Assembly: GCA_902728285.1 (NCBI GenBank)
Contig: CACVBU010000693.1
Location: 518,779-582,778, forward strand
DNA length: 64,000 nucleotides
Reading direction: 5' to 3'
Source of the DNA: Clytia hemisphaerica
Lineage: Eukaryota; Cnidaria; Hydrozoa; Leptothecata; Clytiidae
Shown: one piece after another, positions 52,355 to 64,000 of the stretch
Layout: each line of letters opens with the position of its first letter
How positions within the stretch are numbered: position 1 is the stretch's first letter
The notes under the pieces: model-generated
The model's database searches: none
Seen by the model: the letters and a program-made list of their open reading frames with translations, nothing else
What the model was told of the DNA's origin: nothing
Position numbers and translations under genes: made by a program

Positions 52355-52661
52355 CAGTTTGCAGAGTGTGGCACGTTTACTCGAGACCTCGAGTGTACAA
52401 CTCAGAAAAAGTCGAGTGCAGGTACAAAATTTGAGGTTTTGAGGTTCAAGTGCAGACGGATTTTTAACCTCCAAGTGCGGAGTTCCACTATTTTCTCTTC
52501 AAGTGCAGCTAATTTTAGCATTTTTTTGCCATTTTGGGCCAATTTCCGAGGTATAGGTGCACCTTGTCCGGACCAAAATTTATCAGGTACGCTCTTCCAG
52601 TGCAAAACTTGGTACTTCCGAATTTTTCCTCGAGTGCAGCCTTGCCATACTCTGCAAACTG
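52355..52661. mobile_element. MITE with CAGTTTGCAGAGT TIRs
   Basis: CAGTTTGCAGAGTGTGGCA at the left and TGCCATACTCTGCAAACTG at the right are inverted repeats of 19 bp with one mismatch. The inside repeats CGAGTGCAG/AAGTGCAG words. The open frames across it are short and appear on both strands, typical of chance. No target duplication seen. Confidence 0.7.
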
Positions 52662-52699
52662 AACTAGATGAGGCCCAATTGAAGCAGTAGTAGTGAAAA

Positions 52700-54000
52700 A
52701 AAAATTTAAGTAGTTTTCGACAAAGAATTTGAGACTTTTAATTCTGACGAGAACCAATTTTCGTGAACAGAAAAATTTCATTTTCGATATAATGACCGTT
52801 TGAGATTCTAGTCTATCCTGGTAGGTAGATCCAACGATCACAATAATATCCCTGTTAAAGACCTCTCAAACAACGGTGATAAATGACTGAAAATGAAAAA
52901 TGGGCGAAAAGGACCTAATGCAAAGAGTTTTTACTTTTGATATGAAATAAGAAAGGATATAAAATTTGGATATTTGTATTTTTGAATTCGGGAATTCTGA
53001 ATTCTGAATTAACAATTTTTTCCCCAGTGTAAAAAATATCATTGCTTTTTATTTTCTAAAGTTTAAAGGCTTAGAATACCTTAAAGGAAGAAATTTTGGC
53101 GGGAATTTAATTTGGAATAGAATACCTTAAAGGACTTGTTTTTAGGAAAAAAGTCAGTCCTTCGTCAAAATTAAAAAATTGTATCACTCTACAAAAATAG
53201 TTCATTTTTTATGGAATTTTCACCCTCAACCCCAACCCTAACGCTATTGACGATTCTGATGGACACGTTGACGGGGGATGTAAGCCCTGAATGATTCCCC
53301 GAGTTTTACGGCACTGACCTCTTTAACGTCGCAGAATCGTTTAATGGCCCTGGCTCGCGAGTGTGAGGAATTTTAACCCCCTTCAAGTATAAAAAACTAA
53401 CACGCCCTGTCATCAGTGACCGGGTGAGTCTTTAACCGGTTGGCACTTGGGAAAATACAGAAAGTGAGTATCATGGTTTGGCTTTCTCTGAAATTAACCA
53501 GTGAAACAAGAATTTTATTCCAATAATCCAAAGAATCTTAGACGAAGGGTTCCGAAGTGCATTTATCCTTTTTGTTAAGCTAAGACCGTGGTTAGGTTGA
53601 TTCGTATGTGCAGATTTCATCGAGAAACGAGTTTGCTACTTCAGCACTGAGCAAAATAGTTGCCCTAATCCTTTGTTTTTCTTTGGGCCAGCCTCTGAGC
53701 TGGGACTTCCAGACCATGTATAATATTCAATTGACATTGGTCAATACTTCCTTCACAGGGGTTATAGAATGTACCCTATGCTATATTGATGAAAAGGATG
53801 ATCCAAAACTTTTCAAATTAACTACTCATTGCCAGTGTAGCCTGGAGATCCATGCTATGATTTATCTTCTTATATATACTGATGGCGAAATGAATAGCGT
53901 GGTTAGGGCAATTATTTGATCCATTTTGATAAAATACCAGAAAGATGTATCAAATATATAAGGTTGTTATGTTATTGGTTTATGTGAGAAGATCAATGTG
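52700..54000. other. Intergenic DNA without a recognised gene
   Basis: A 103-codon frame at 53,608-53,919 begins with GTG, lacks recognisable motifs and has no promoter or splice context. The rest is AT-rich sequence with no clear structure. Confidence 0.45.
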
Positions 54001-54005
54001 CGGTA

Positions 54006-54336
54006 CTTTAATCGTAGAAATTTTAGCGAGACTAATTTTAGCGTAGAATAGCGAGTCAAGAAAATCTTGATTTTTTTGGATTTATTTTAGCGAATCACGA
54101 TTTCAAAAAATTTCGCGAGTATAAATTTTAGCGAATACTCGTATTACATTATTGATTGCTTTGGTTTTCTAGCATTTCTTTGCACTGAAACCCTTCCTAT
54201 TGATAAAAATGTATCAAGGCAATATAACCAGAAATTTTGCGCGGATAAATTTTAGCGATCTGGCGTGTTTTAAAGAAAATAGGGAAAACTCGCTAAAACG
54301 CTAAAATTAGTTTCGCTAAAATTTCTACGATTAAAG
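54006..54336. mobile_element. MITE, TA-flanked, CTTTAATCGTAGAAATTTTA TIRs
   Basis: The left end CTTTAATCGTAGAAATTTTA(GCGAGACTAATTTTAGCG) is mirrored at 54,298-54,336. TA flanks both ends. The inside is full of (A)TTTTAGCG words, so the element appears to be built from repeated ends. Confidence 0.8.
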
Positions 54337-54339
54337 TAT

Positions 54340-55280
54340 ATGGGAAACGACAGTAGCAACTTCATGACACCCTTTCCCGCAAGATTATTGTATTTTCCTG
54401 GTTGCTGAAGTTCGGGATGCGTTAGAGAAATTACCGGACGAAATGTCTAATCGTTAGGGAAAGTTCTCAACAGAGTTAGTTTCCTTAGGGCAATATCTTT
54501 GACTTTTTTTCGCAGTAACGTTTTAATTTGGTCTTGTGAAAAAAATAATGTGGGTGTTTATACTTACTTCGCATCGGGTATAGTTTTAAAGAAGAAAGCA
54601 GAAAATTAGTTTGGTTTATTTGTATTTTATTTTGAAATAAACAACACCAAGTGTTCTCTTTGTTTTTTTTGTACAAATTATTCACAAGTTAAACTACTAC
54701 TCATAATAATATTAATTATAATTTATCGTCATCATCATTATCTTTTTAAGGTAAGGACAGCTGGGTGGTGGGTGGAGAAATGATTCGGCAAAGGGCGGCT
54801 GGAGGAAAATTGTTGATTTGAATTGAGGGCTCTACTATCCTCGAGGGTAGGGGAGAGGGTAGTGTAAGGAAGGCTAGGAAAATAAAATAGTGATGAAAAC
54901 GATAGTCCTCTGTATATAGTATATATACGAAAAAATAAAAGTAAATAAAAAATGTACAAGGCTTTTTTAAAGACAACAAAAAATATAATAATAATAATAA
55001 GGTGGCGGTACATCCAAAAAAATATAACATCTTACAAACAAACTTACACACATGTAAAAACAACTGTACAAATATATTGATTTGCTTTGCGCATGTCAGA
55101 AAGAGATGGGCAAAAAAGCGCGGGAAAAAATAATTTGTATTTGAAAATATGGATCCGCACTTTTTGTTTTGCCAATCTCTAATGGTTCATTATAATTAGA
55201 GCATTTTTCTACTATAAAAACAATAAATAACGTACTATTTTATATATCATATTTATATATTAAACCTTTTTGTCTTCTTC
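54340..55280. other. Intergenic AT-rich region downstream of Brachyury
   Basis: No supported gene. Poly-A/T and (AAT)n tracts. Brachyury's 3' end approaches from the right. Confidence 0.45.
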
Positions 55281-55281
55281 C

Positions 55282-55287
55282 TTTATT
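55282..55287 (-). terminator. Poly(A) signal of Brachyury (AATAAA on minus strand)
   Basis: TTTATT on the plus strand, about 315 bp beyond the Brachyury stop codon. Confidence 0.45.
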
Positions 55288-55601
55288 AAAATATATGCGT
55301 GCGCACACTGTGCATAAAAAATAGATTGCGCTTCTAAAAGTCATGGTAGTCTGGATCCAAGAAAGGGATCCATAATGGTAGCAAACCGATGTAAACCGGT
55401 GGAGCAAAGCTCGCTTCAGTCTTTTGTAAGGGCACATCAGATAGGCCCCATGGACGACTGAAATGTTTACGTCGATTATCAGCCAGACATGGCAAATAAG
55501 CGAATGCTCCAGCCATGTCGGGACGAGATGCATCGTTGTCGTTTTTGGTAAGACGTAAAAAACCTCTTTTAAATAAATGGTTTTCCTTCTTTAGGTTTGT
55601 T

Positions 55602-58600
55602 CTATATGTTCGTTGAATATGCAAGCGAGTGTGCCCAAGGGTTTGCGTTAGGGTCGACACCAGTTGCTTTCGTGGTTGGGAATTGTCCGAAAGTTGAAGC
55701 TGTAAACGTTGTACCGGACATCGTTTGATTGATGACGTCATCAGGTTTCAATTGCGCTGACGTCATTGCTGAATTATAGTTCAAGTGATGTAATGGCCAC
55801 GTATTATTTTGTATACATTGATTACTCATGAAGGGTGGGCTTGATTCACGATAATATGGCGGCTGACAACCGGACAAAAGATCGGGCCGTTGGTATGGTG
55901 ATGGGTAAGGTGACGCTCGGTGGTTCCGTAAATTATCACAACCGATACCACGTGTTACTGGAGACATCATGGATGGGTAATAGCCGTCTTAAAATAGAAA
56001 AGATGAAAATATGAAAATAACTTTCAATTGTGATTTTCTTAGATAAAAGGGTTGTTTTTAGGGGTCAACGAGAAATTTGGGAACTGTTTGCACTCGATGG
56101 TCCAACGGTCGGAAATCTTTTCCGCAAACTTGATATTTTCAGTTCAGATAAGTCTTATGACAACAACCGGAAACCCTTTAAATAGATCTGTCTATATATA
56201 GCTTGGAATGACAAAAATATCCATCCCTTTTGAAGTGAGCTGTAAGAACGGATGTTGGAGGCCTATAGGTGAAAGCCAATATTTAGACAATCCCAGTGTG
56301 ACAATCCTAAGTATTTTTAGACTGAATTCCAAACAAACTGAATTATAGAAGCCTGGATACTTACAGTTTGAAGCGATTTGATTGAGAGCATCACGTTCAT
56401 ATAGCATGTCTTTTTGGTCAGATCTGTCAAAGAAAAATCAAATATAAATTTCGTTCAGTCAAGTATATATAAGAAAAAATCTTATGGTTTTCGTTAGCTT
56501 TTCTTTAATAATCTTTACGCAAGAAAACATAAGTTTTCTACTCAAATTATAGTTATTGTTGAGGGTTGAAGTTTGCCACATTAAATGTCTTGTTAATGCC
56601 AAGAAAAACTGGAACCGTTAGGTAATCGTACCATTGAAAGTTAGGATAGGGAAGATTTCATAATTCAAACGAGGCGTAAGTATTTGCTTTGTTGAAGTAC
56701 TTGGCCTAAGGCGCCCGGAATTTTATTCAAAATACGTGTAAGAGAAGTAAAGGTATCAGGAGATGGACACAAAATGCCGGTTTGTTTACTTTGTATACAA
56801 AACTTTTGGAAAAGGAAATTTTTCCTTGAATCTGAACCGCATTGCGGACGTCGTGTATGTCTATGACGTCATTAAAGTATGACCGGATTAAATTCCGGAC
56901 GAACAAATATTATTTTTCCTTGGATAAAAATACGAAGAAAAGAGAAAATTTATAAGGGGAACAAAATACCGCTAGACAAACTGGAGTATCAGTGTCGAAG
57001 GTAAATCAAATGAAAGGGTAGCAAATAATCAAATAAAACAATCTACAAAAATTGAAAGGGATTACATTAACGTATAATTTCACAACAGGTTACAACTTTC
57101 TGGGAACATAACAAATTTCGCAAAGTTGAAAGAGAATTGAAGGAGCCCAACATAGTTACCAATAGAAACTAAAGCACTTGTATCGATGAAAACTTTTGAA
57201 ACTTGAAAGAAAGGAGAGGGAAAATAGGGTCTTAAACAAATATGAAAATATATATGAACATATCTTTATTTTAATAAGGAAATCAAAAAGAAAGATGGGG
57301 GAAAAGTAGCGATCGGTCGGCAAGATCAAAGCGATAGAGGCAAGTTCAAAGAAGAATGAAAGAAGAACCTTGATATCTTCAATTGCAATTTTCAAAAGTA
57401 GAACAATTTGCTTCCCCCCTCAATGTCCACTATGCTTTAAAAAAAGTCAACTTTGCATTTAAAAATTTCAGAAGAATTACTGAGAACCGAAAAACATGTT
57501 GTCGGTAAAATCTTCAGATGACATCATAACATTCAAAATAAGGATAATTAGATTGGATGTTTTTCATTAAAGACCTAGCTGCATTGTCTTTTCTTTTTCC
57601 TCTTCGATTTATCAATTAAGAGACAATAGAAAAGTCATCCTTAGTTTCTTTCAAAGCTTTTTTCGTCAATATTGTATATTGGAAAACAATACAAATCGGC
57701 ATTCTTTGTCTAATCAGATACCACGTAAAGCATCAAAAGACAGAATAACAACCCTTCTATAGAAAAGAAGGGAGATTTATGCATACATGGTTCTGCCGAT
57801 CCGACGTTTTATGAAAAGTGACATAAAAGTCTGTTAAACTTATTACGCAAAAAAAGACTCACTTTAATTAAGGTTCTTTGATTAATCAAGAACCGCTTAC
57901 AGAATTAATAAAATAAAAAAGAGGCATTTAGATATCATAAAAATCATTAAGTAAGGTAAAGCCAATTAAGGATCTCTTTGAAGTTGTTAACGAGGGATAA
58001 AAGCATATTAATTATCAAAACAGTATTTGTTGGCCTACTCCCTTATACCTTTACTTTTCTACACGCATGTTTTAACGTTAATGAGTTGACCAGGCTTATG
58101 ACCACCGTAAAAAAAAAACAAAAAAAAAAACAGGAAAAACATAACTTATGAATCGCATATAGCGCAAGACGAAAGTCTATCCTTGATATTACGATGACCA
58201 TTAAAAAGGCGCAATCGCGATGCGCTCTGGATAAAGCTTACGCAATGTATTTAGAGAGAGGATTTCCTGCAATGCGAGTGAAGAATTAAATCTTTGATTC
58301 TTACCTTTCTTTAGCGTCTAGGAAAGCTTTGGCGAACGGATTGTATTGGATTTTCAAGTGCGTAATCTGAAAACGAAAAAATAAAAGAGAAATAAGTTTT
58401 ACGAAAAGAAATATCATAATATTCGTGTTCAATTGATGAATAAAAATCACGAAACGGCTGAAATTCCCGAACGATTTGATTCCTAAATCAGGAAAAAATG
58501 ACATTCGTGCTTTCATTTTACTGACAAGATGACTTGTATGTGTCGGTATTTCGTTACAACTGTTACAAAGACCTACGCTGGCAAAGCCGATTGAATAATA

Positions 58601-61538
58601 TAAAGATACAATAGCATATTTGTGTGTATCAATAACGAAAACGAATCATTATTTACAAACATCATAAGCAGCTTATATTGAACCCTATTCATCATCATTA
58701 TATTTTTAGAAAACGAAAGTTTAAAACCTCTCTAAGTGGTTTTCAATGATGGGTGGCGGGCGTTAAAAATCGCAACCATAGAGTAAAGATACGGGAAGAG
58801 GGCGTATCGTTAACAGGCGGGCTTTTTTCTAATAGAGCATTATCAAACTGCCGACTTTGATGGGAAAATGATTTATTCTGTCATTAAAGAGGCGTGAAGG
58901 GCGTAAACTTACTTCTTCGTTTTGATAGGCGGTGACTGCGATGAATTGCGTTTCAGGGAAAGTGTGTGTGGATATCGTACGTTCGCCTTCGGGTGCACCG
59001 ACTCGGATGACGTGAATTCGTGGTTGATATTTGTGTAGAGAATTTAACATAACCTAAAAACAAAACACAATACATTTGTCTAATTAATTGTCTAAATATT
59101 CAATTTGGTCTAATTGAGAAGATAAGGCTGCGACTAGGAAGTTAAAATCACGGTGACGTGGCAATGAAATTTGTGGCCGCCAGGAAGGAAATGGTATCGA
59201 TAGAATCTATTTCTCAGTTACTTTACTTCCTTCCCAGTTCTATTTTCGCCAGGTCCTAACAACATAAGGAAAGCGTGACCAATTAGTTGCTTTAGAAGGT
59301 GTTTTCCTGTCGGAATTTCAGGAGAATTTTATTATAGAACAATTTGAGAGTAGAAATATCTTTTAAAACTATTTCTGGTATGCAATCAATCAAATTTAAA
59401 TTTCTGTTTCTTTGAGATAAAAGTTTTCAAGAAATTAGAATTGCCGCTGTCAAAACAAGACAAAAAGTCAAAAAAAGTAATTAAATCGCCCGTTGACCTT
59501 TTTTTCATTCGATCTATTTTATGTTTTTAATAATTATTGAAAGCAAACGGTCACCTATTAAGTAGAAGGAATGGGAAGAAAAATTTTCACACTTTTTACA
59601 TTGAATAAAGGCATTCCTAAAAAATAGATTTTTTTCTTCTGACAAAAGACCGACTGAATGATGACCGATCGTAATTTGTTTTTCTTTTAAAAAAAGCCGC
59701 CGTAAGGAAAGATGGCAGGCAATTTTTTCGCAAAAAATCAAACAAGCTCCCTTGAGACCAGGAAAAACTTAACCCACATAACATCAATGTTATTCCGTTG
59801 TACGACGAATCGCAAAAAAAGCTCTAAGAGAAACTACCTAATCCTTCCAAATTTCAAAATAAGTCTCATAAGAAAAGACAGCCAGTATATCTACCTGTCC
59901 TTCGCCGTTCATTTTATTGGTCAGTTTAACTTTGGTAAACGCGACAGAATTTTTCATCCAATGATTTCCGAAATTTGGCGAGTCCGGGTGAATATATACG
60001 GAACTAGTGGTTGCGGGTTCGGGTTTTCCACCGGCTACCCATTCACCGTTAACGTATTTCCAGCGGTGGTCTTCAACAGCAACGAAGTCCAATAGGATGG
60101 AATACATAGCATTGGGTTCCAGACCTCTAATGTTCAATTTCAATACGGGAAACATACGCCTGAAAAAATAACACAAATACATTTTTTTGAGAAAAAAAAT
60201 TAATAAAATTTTAGAGGACTAGAAATTTCAATATGGCGCGTTTACAAGCCTTTTCCCTTTTTTCGATAGAGTAATAAGATGAAAGAAAACCGACAGCAAG
60301 ATTCAATTCATATTTGTTTATTTGCATTTCTACGGGTTTAGATTGATTAAACATTGAACTTTTAGATTTTTTGTTCATTTTATTTCATTTTTTCCCAACT
60401 TATGATACATTAAATTTGGGTACTTTATTGAACTTATACCCTGCGGCGAAAAAATCCTTCAAAAAGATCTTCTACCGTAAAATTCCTCAGTCGTTTCAAA
60501 ACATAAAATCTGCATACGTGGGGGATTCAAGCCCTTACTCATTAACAAGCATGCTGTAGTAATAAAGTTTTGAAACCTTGGACCTGACGTCAATTTGACG
60601 CTAACTAACCTGTCAATCAAAAAACTAGAAGTACAGGGGCAGAGCGTACAGCATAAATCTAAGACCTAAAATGTTTCGAAATCATATGAGAAAAGACTTA
60701 ATCTTTAAGATTCTAAGTCAGACGAGTAGAAGCGTGAAAAAAGATGATGAGATTTAAAAAACTGATAGCTTGATCGTGTGATAAGATAAGAGATTTCATA
60801 TAAGCTTGAAATAGGACACCAAAGTAAAGGGACTAGGAAGAATATTTTGAAGATTTTTTCTTCTTCGTAACCAAGTTCATCGATTACAGCTACCACGTGT
60901 TATTTGAATTTTAATAACGAAGTGTTTCTAAGTAAAAATTTAGAGGTACATACACTGATTTTTTTGAAATTCCTAAAGCCTTGAAACGCATGTTTGAAAT
61001 ACTGTATGTATTACTGAAACGTACAAAGTACAAGGAGATTCGTAGATTCGAAAACTAGTTTCCCGGTGGCTTATCAAGAAACGTAAAAATGAGTAATTGA
61101 TTCATACCTTCCATTTTTAGTCACAATCATTTCATTAGTCAGTGATTTGAATTTCTTCCACAGCTCTGAGTCCTCCAGATGAACATGGACATGTTTAGCT
61201 TCAGAAGATAATTCTTCTTTCTTGGGTAGTTCATCTTCATAATTCTTCTGTTTCTTTTGTGGTGGAGGTGCTTGGAGAATCTCCTCATTACCATTGCAGT
61301 CTGTTGTATATTTAGGTTGTTGTTGTTGTGGGTGTTGCGGCGGCGCCATTTGTCCTTGTGGTGGTTGTAAACTCATGAGCGGTTGATGTTGTGCCGCTTG
61401 TTGTTGTGCCATTTGTAGATGTTGTAGTTTTAATTCTTCGTGATGTTCGTCTGCCATTTTTTGTTTCTCTGACGTCAATATGGTGTTCATGGAGAAATTA
61501 TTAGGTGTCATTTCAGTCTCGTCTAATTTGCAATACAT
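55602..61538 (-). CDS. T: Brachyury-type T-box transcription factor, six coding exons, about 447 aa
   Basis: Brachyury is a DNA-binding regulator of gastrulation and axial or blastopore fates. Exons (5' to 3'): 61538-61108, 60159-59895, 59053-58913, 58366-58305, 56423-56365, 55987-55602; all phases agree. The N-terminus is Gln/Pro-rich (about 45-80). The T-box runs from about residue 118 ([20 protein letters not shown]) through [71 protein letters not shown] to [20 protein letters not shown]. The tail has the Brachyury-typical [11 protein letters not shown] motif in exon 6 and ends AYSTNI. Residues after RVG ([15 protein letters not shown]) differ from the vertebrate GGPQRMITSHSFPE, which fits a non-vertebrate. 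A further open stretch in another frame, 55,334 to about 55,590, may encode an alternative C-terminus. Confidence 0.93.
56424..58304 (-). other. Brachyury intron 4
   Basis: A 1.9-kb AT-rich intron between the end of the T-box (exon 4) and the short exon 5. No exon, repeat element or structured RNA could be supported. Confidence 0.6.
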
Positions 61539-61539
61539 T

Positions 61540-64000
61540 TGTTTCTGTTTATCTGTTTATAATGTTCGAGTTTTCCAAAATAATTTTTGTAATATATTTT
61601 ATCTATTCTTCTAATGTGTTTTTCAACCCAAGATACTGTATAAACCACCGACTCTACGAATAAAAAAAATGTAAAATGAAATAAGGTTATAGATGTAGAA
61701 AAATCTTCTTTCGTAAAGAATGACAACTCGTAAACACTTGACTGAGCTCCATTGAAAAGTGAACAACACCAGTTCTTATCAAAAGCTAATTATTATTACT
61801 GGAACTCATTAATCGCCACAATAATTACAAATGATCATTAAAAAGGGGCCTTCACACCGAGCTAATGACCACAGCGTCTAGCTTTTTCTTTCATCTTCTT
61901 CAAAAGCAATTAACAAAGTTTTTTTTGAGAACAGAGAAGCGATAAAAATAACTTCATCATCAATTTTTTACTTCGTCATTCCATACAATACAAATCAAGA
62001 AATGAATTATACTCTCTCACTCGTTTCGCTTTCTATCTCTCTCTATGATTTATTTATTTATGACGTCAAAATTTCCGTTGAGCGGGATTGTCTCCGGGCC
62101 GGCACGGACTGTAAACAACTTTAAGAAAGACAATAGGAAAAGGAGGTAGCTAGTTATGATTTCAGCCAAAAACGTTGATCGATTGAATCAGTAAAGCTTT
62201 TCCCTTGGACATTACATGTTTCTATGCACCTCAATCAAGTCACTTTCAACAAAACATATCATGCAAATTACTCTATTTCTCTCAGGCCAACATGACTTGA
62301 CAATCAACGAACGTAAAAGAAAGTATAAACAAAAAAATGTCAATGGAAAGTTCTGTAGATGAATGTAACAAGCTACAGATTATCTCAGACAAAACAGTCG
62401 ACTTTAAAAGCTCATCTAAGAACCTTTTCTCAAAAAACGAAGGCTTCACAATTCTTTAAAACAACATAAAACTGAAACATTTCAACACCGTAAGTGACTT
62501 TCAAGCCTCAGTACCAAAAACTGAATGACAACAATAACAGACTTTTAAAATTACCATGTTGATGCTCATTTTACCACTTAACTATCAGACATTAGTGTGG
62601 CAAGTTCAGTTAAAGTTTATCAGACAAGTGAACTAAGATGGATAGAACCAGCACTTAACTTTATATATCAAATGACATAATGTATAAGCTACAAATAAAT
62701 ATATAAAAAACTTCAAAAAAAGAACGAAAAAATTAAACAAACAAAAAGTAGAAAAGAAAACTTTTTTTTATTTATTATTTGTCTTACACAAAAGAGCAAT
62801 CAGTCTTGAACAATAGACCATGACAAAAGAACTGAATTACGAATGTCTAAAAAAAGGACAGCGAAAAAACCCGAGCAACTTTTCTAACATTTTTTCGTTC
62901 ACCGAGTTAATGATATAAAAGAAAAAGCGAAAGAAGTAATCAGAGATGCTTCGTTTTTTATATATAGGTAGCTTATAACAATGGCTTTAAGATTCCTCTA
63001 TTCCGGAAAGTTATACACTGTCGCTTAGCCTTTTCTAGTCGTTTGTTAGCCTTTACTTTTAAACAATGACTTTTAAACTTTACGTGTATCTTTTGTGACT
63101 ATTATGTAGTACAACAATAATATCATAAAAGGCGAAAAGAAAAGCAAAAAAAAAGCTAAGATAACTTGCCGACAATTATGGGTTTATAAGACCACTTGCC
63201 CGCCTCTCTATTCTGCTATTGTTCTTATAGGTAAACAAAGCCTTCTTTCATCTTACCGACAAACTTATTTGTACAAGAACATGATATATGTGCATTTGAT
63301 TGGTTCTTTTAAGTGAAGGGAACCAATAAAAATTATTATTATTCATAAACATTAAAGGGAAAGAAATAAGAAAATTTTATGGGAAAAAGTTTTTATCTCC
63401 AATTCTTGCCTTATAATTTGAGTATCATTTTTTGAGCTTTTTAAGCGCTAAATTGACCTTGCCTTTTCAAGCAAAACAAATTGTTATAATGACGGTTAGA
63501 AGTTTAGAAAAACATCAGCCCACTGGGATTGATTGATATACCACGGGGTGCTTGTTTGCCAATGATTATAGGAAGCTAAGCAAACAAACTATCCCCTTAA
63601 AATAGAATAAAACCCGGTCAAATGAAGCAAAAGTGAAATCAATATTCGTTATTAGTCTTACTGTACCAAAATGAATGAAATAAGTAGACATTACTTAAAC
63701 GTTAAATTTTTGAGTCCAATAGAGCTGTTCGTGCCCCAGGCTTAAGCTTCAAAAATACCTAAAATACAGTTTAACGTAACCACTGCGGCGTTAAGATTGT
63801 TTACTTAATTGTGAGGGCCATTATAGTTAGTATAGTTCTTAAACACTTGAGTTAGTGAGACGTCTGATCGTTAACAATAATATATCATTGAAAAGTAGGG
63901 TTTGTTTCCTGTCTGTTATAATAATACGCGTTTTCCATGAGCGGCTTATAAAATATTCAAAACTACTCCGCCCCACCACTTGACTTAGATAAAGGAGTAC
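61540..64000. other. Upstream region of Brachyury
   Basis: No coding exon is recognisable. It is AT-rich with many short open frames on both strands. It probably holds the Brachyury promoter, 5' UTR and cis-regulatory DNA, but I cannot point to a specific site. Confidence 0.5.

Noticed and set aside
53608-53919. 103-codon open frame
   Set aside because: Begins with GTG, has no family similarity or splice context, and lies in repeat-rich intergenic DNA.

Overview
This is a stretch of metazoan nuclear DNA. The genes have many spliceosomal introns with GT/AG borders and AATAAA signals, and they encode animal-specific proteins: a RIM-binding protein, a Brachyury T-box factor, a PPIL4-type cyclophilin and a BTB-Kelch protein. 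It is AT-rich and dense in foldback/TIR elements, a LINE and tRNA-derived repeats, which suggests an invertebrate, possibly an early-branching one. I cannot name the species.

Layout. 1-2.9 kb: the 3' end of an unrecognised gene (+). 3.6-13.4 kb: a complete 19-coding-exon RIM-BP homologue (+) with the domain order Gly/Ser-rich, coiled coil, SH3, SH3, FN3, SH3. 15.4-47.9 kb: one PPIL4-like cyclophilin/RRM gene (-) in 15 coding exons. Its RRM is split by an intron of about 24.4 kb (19,238-43,662). Four complete genes on the opposite strand sit inside that intron: a coiled-coil gene (19.56-23.15 kb) and three members of a secreted, Cys-rich family (27.7-28.7, 31.9-32.8 and 35.8-43.1 kb). 49.3-51.2 kb: a single-exon BTB-BACK-Kelch gene (+) with a frame break in its BTB domain. 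55.6-61.5 kb: Brachyury (-), six coding exons. 61.6-64 kb: upstream DNA with no recognisable gene.

The most unusual content is the nested secreted family. Each member begins with a near-identical signal-peptide exon, placed exactly 83 bp downstream of a conserved TATA box. This is followed by an acidic exon and then a basic domain with 8 or 10 cysteines and a shared YTE(K/Q) motif. Two members have a single domain. The third is an array of four Cys-rich domains alternating with acidic linkers, in which every internal exon is a multiple of three with 1-1 phase. The array holds relic domain exons interrupted by a tRNA-derived SINE, a recent LINE insertion and a stack of SINE-like tandem repeats. 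Neighbouring units supply the matching empty sites. I recognise no known family for this domain and propose no specific function beyond secretion.

I found at least ten MITE-like inverted-repeat elements. Several are TA-flanked foldbacks that share only their outermost bases, and one has a perfect 8-bp target duplication. All exon coordinates were read by eye from splice signals, frame continuity and family similarity. None was checked by alignment or transcript data.
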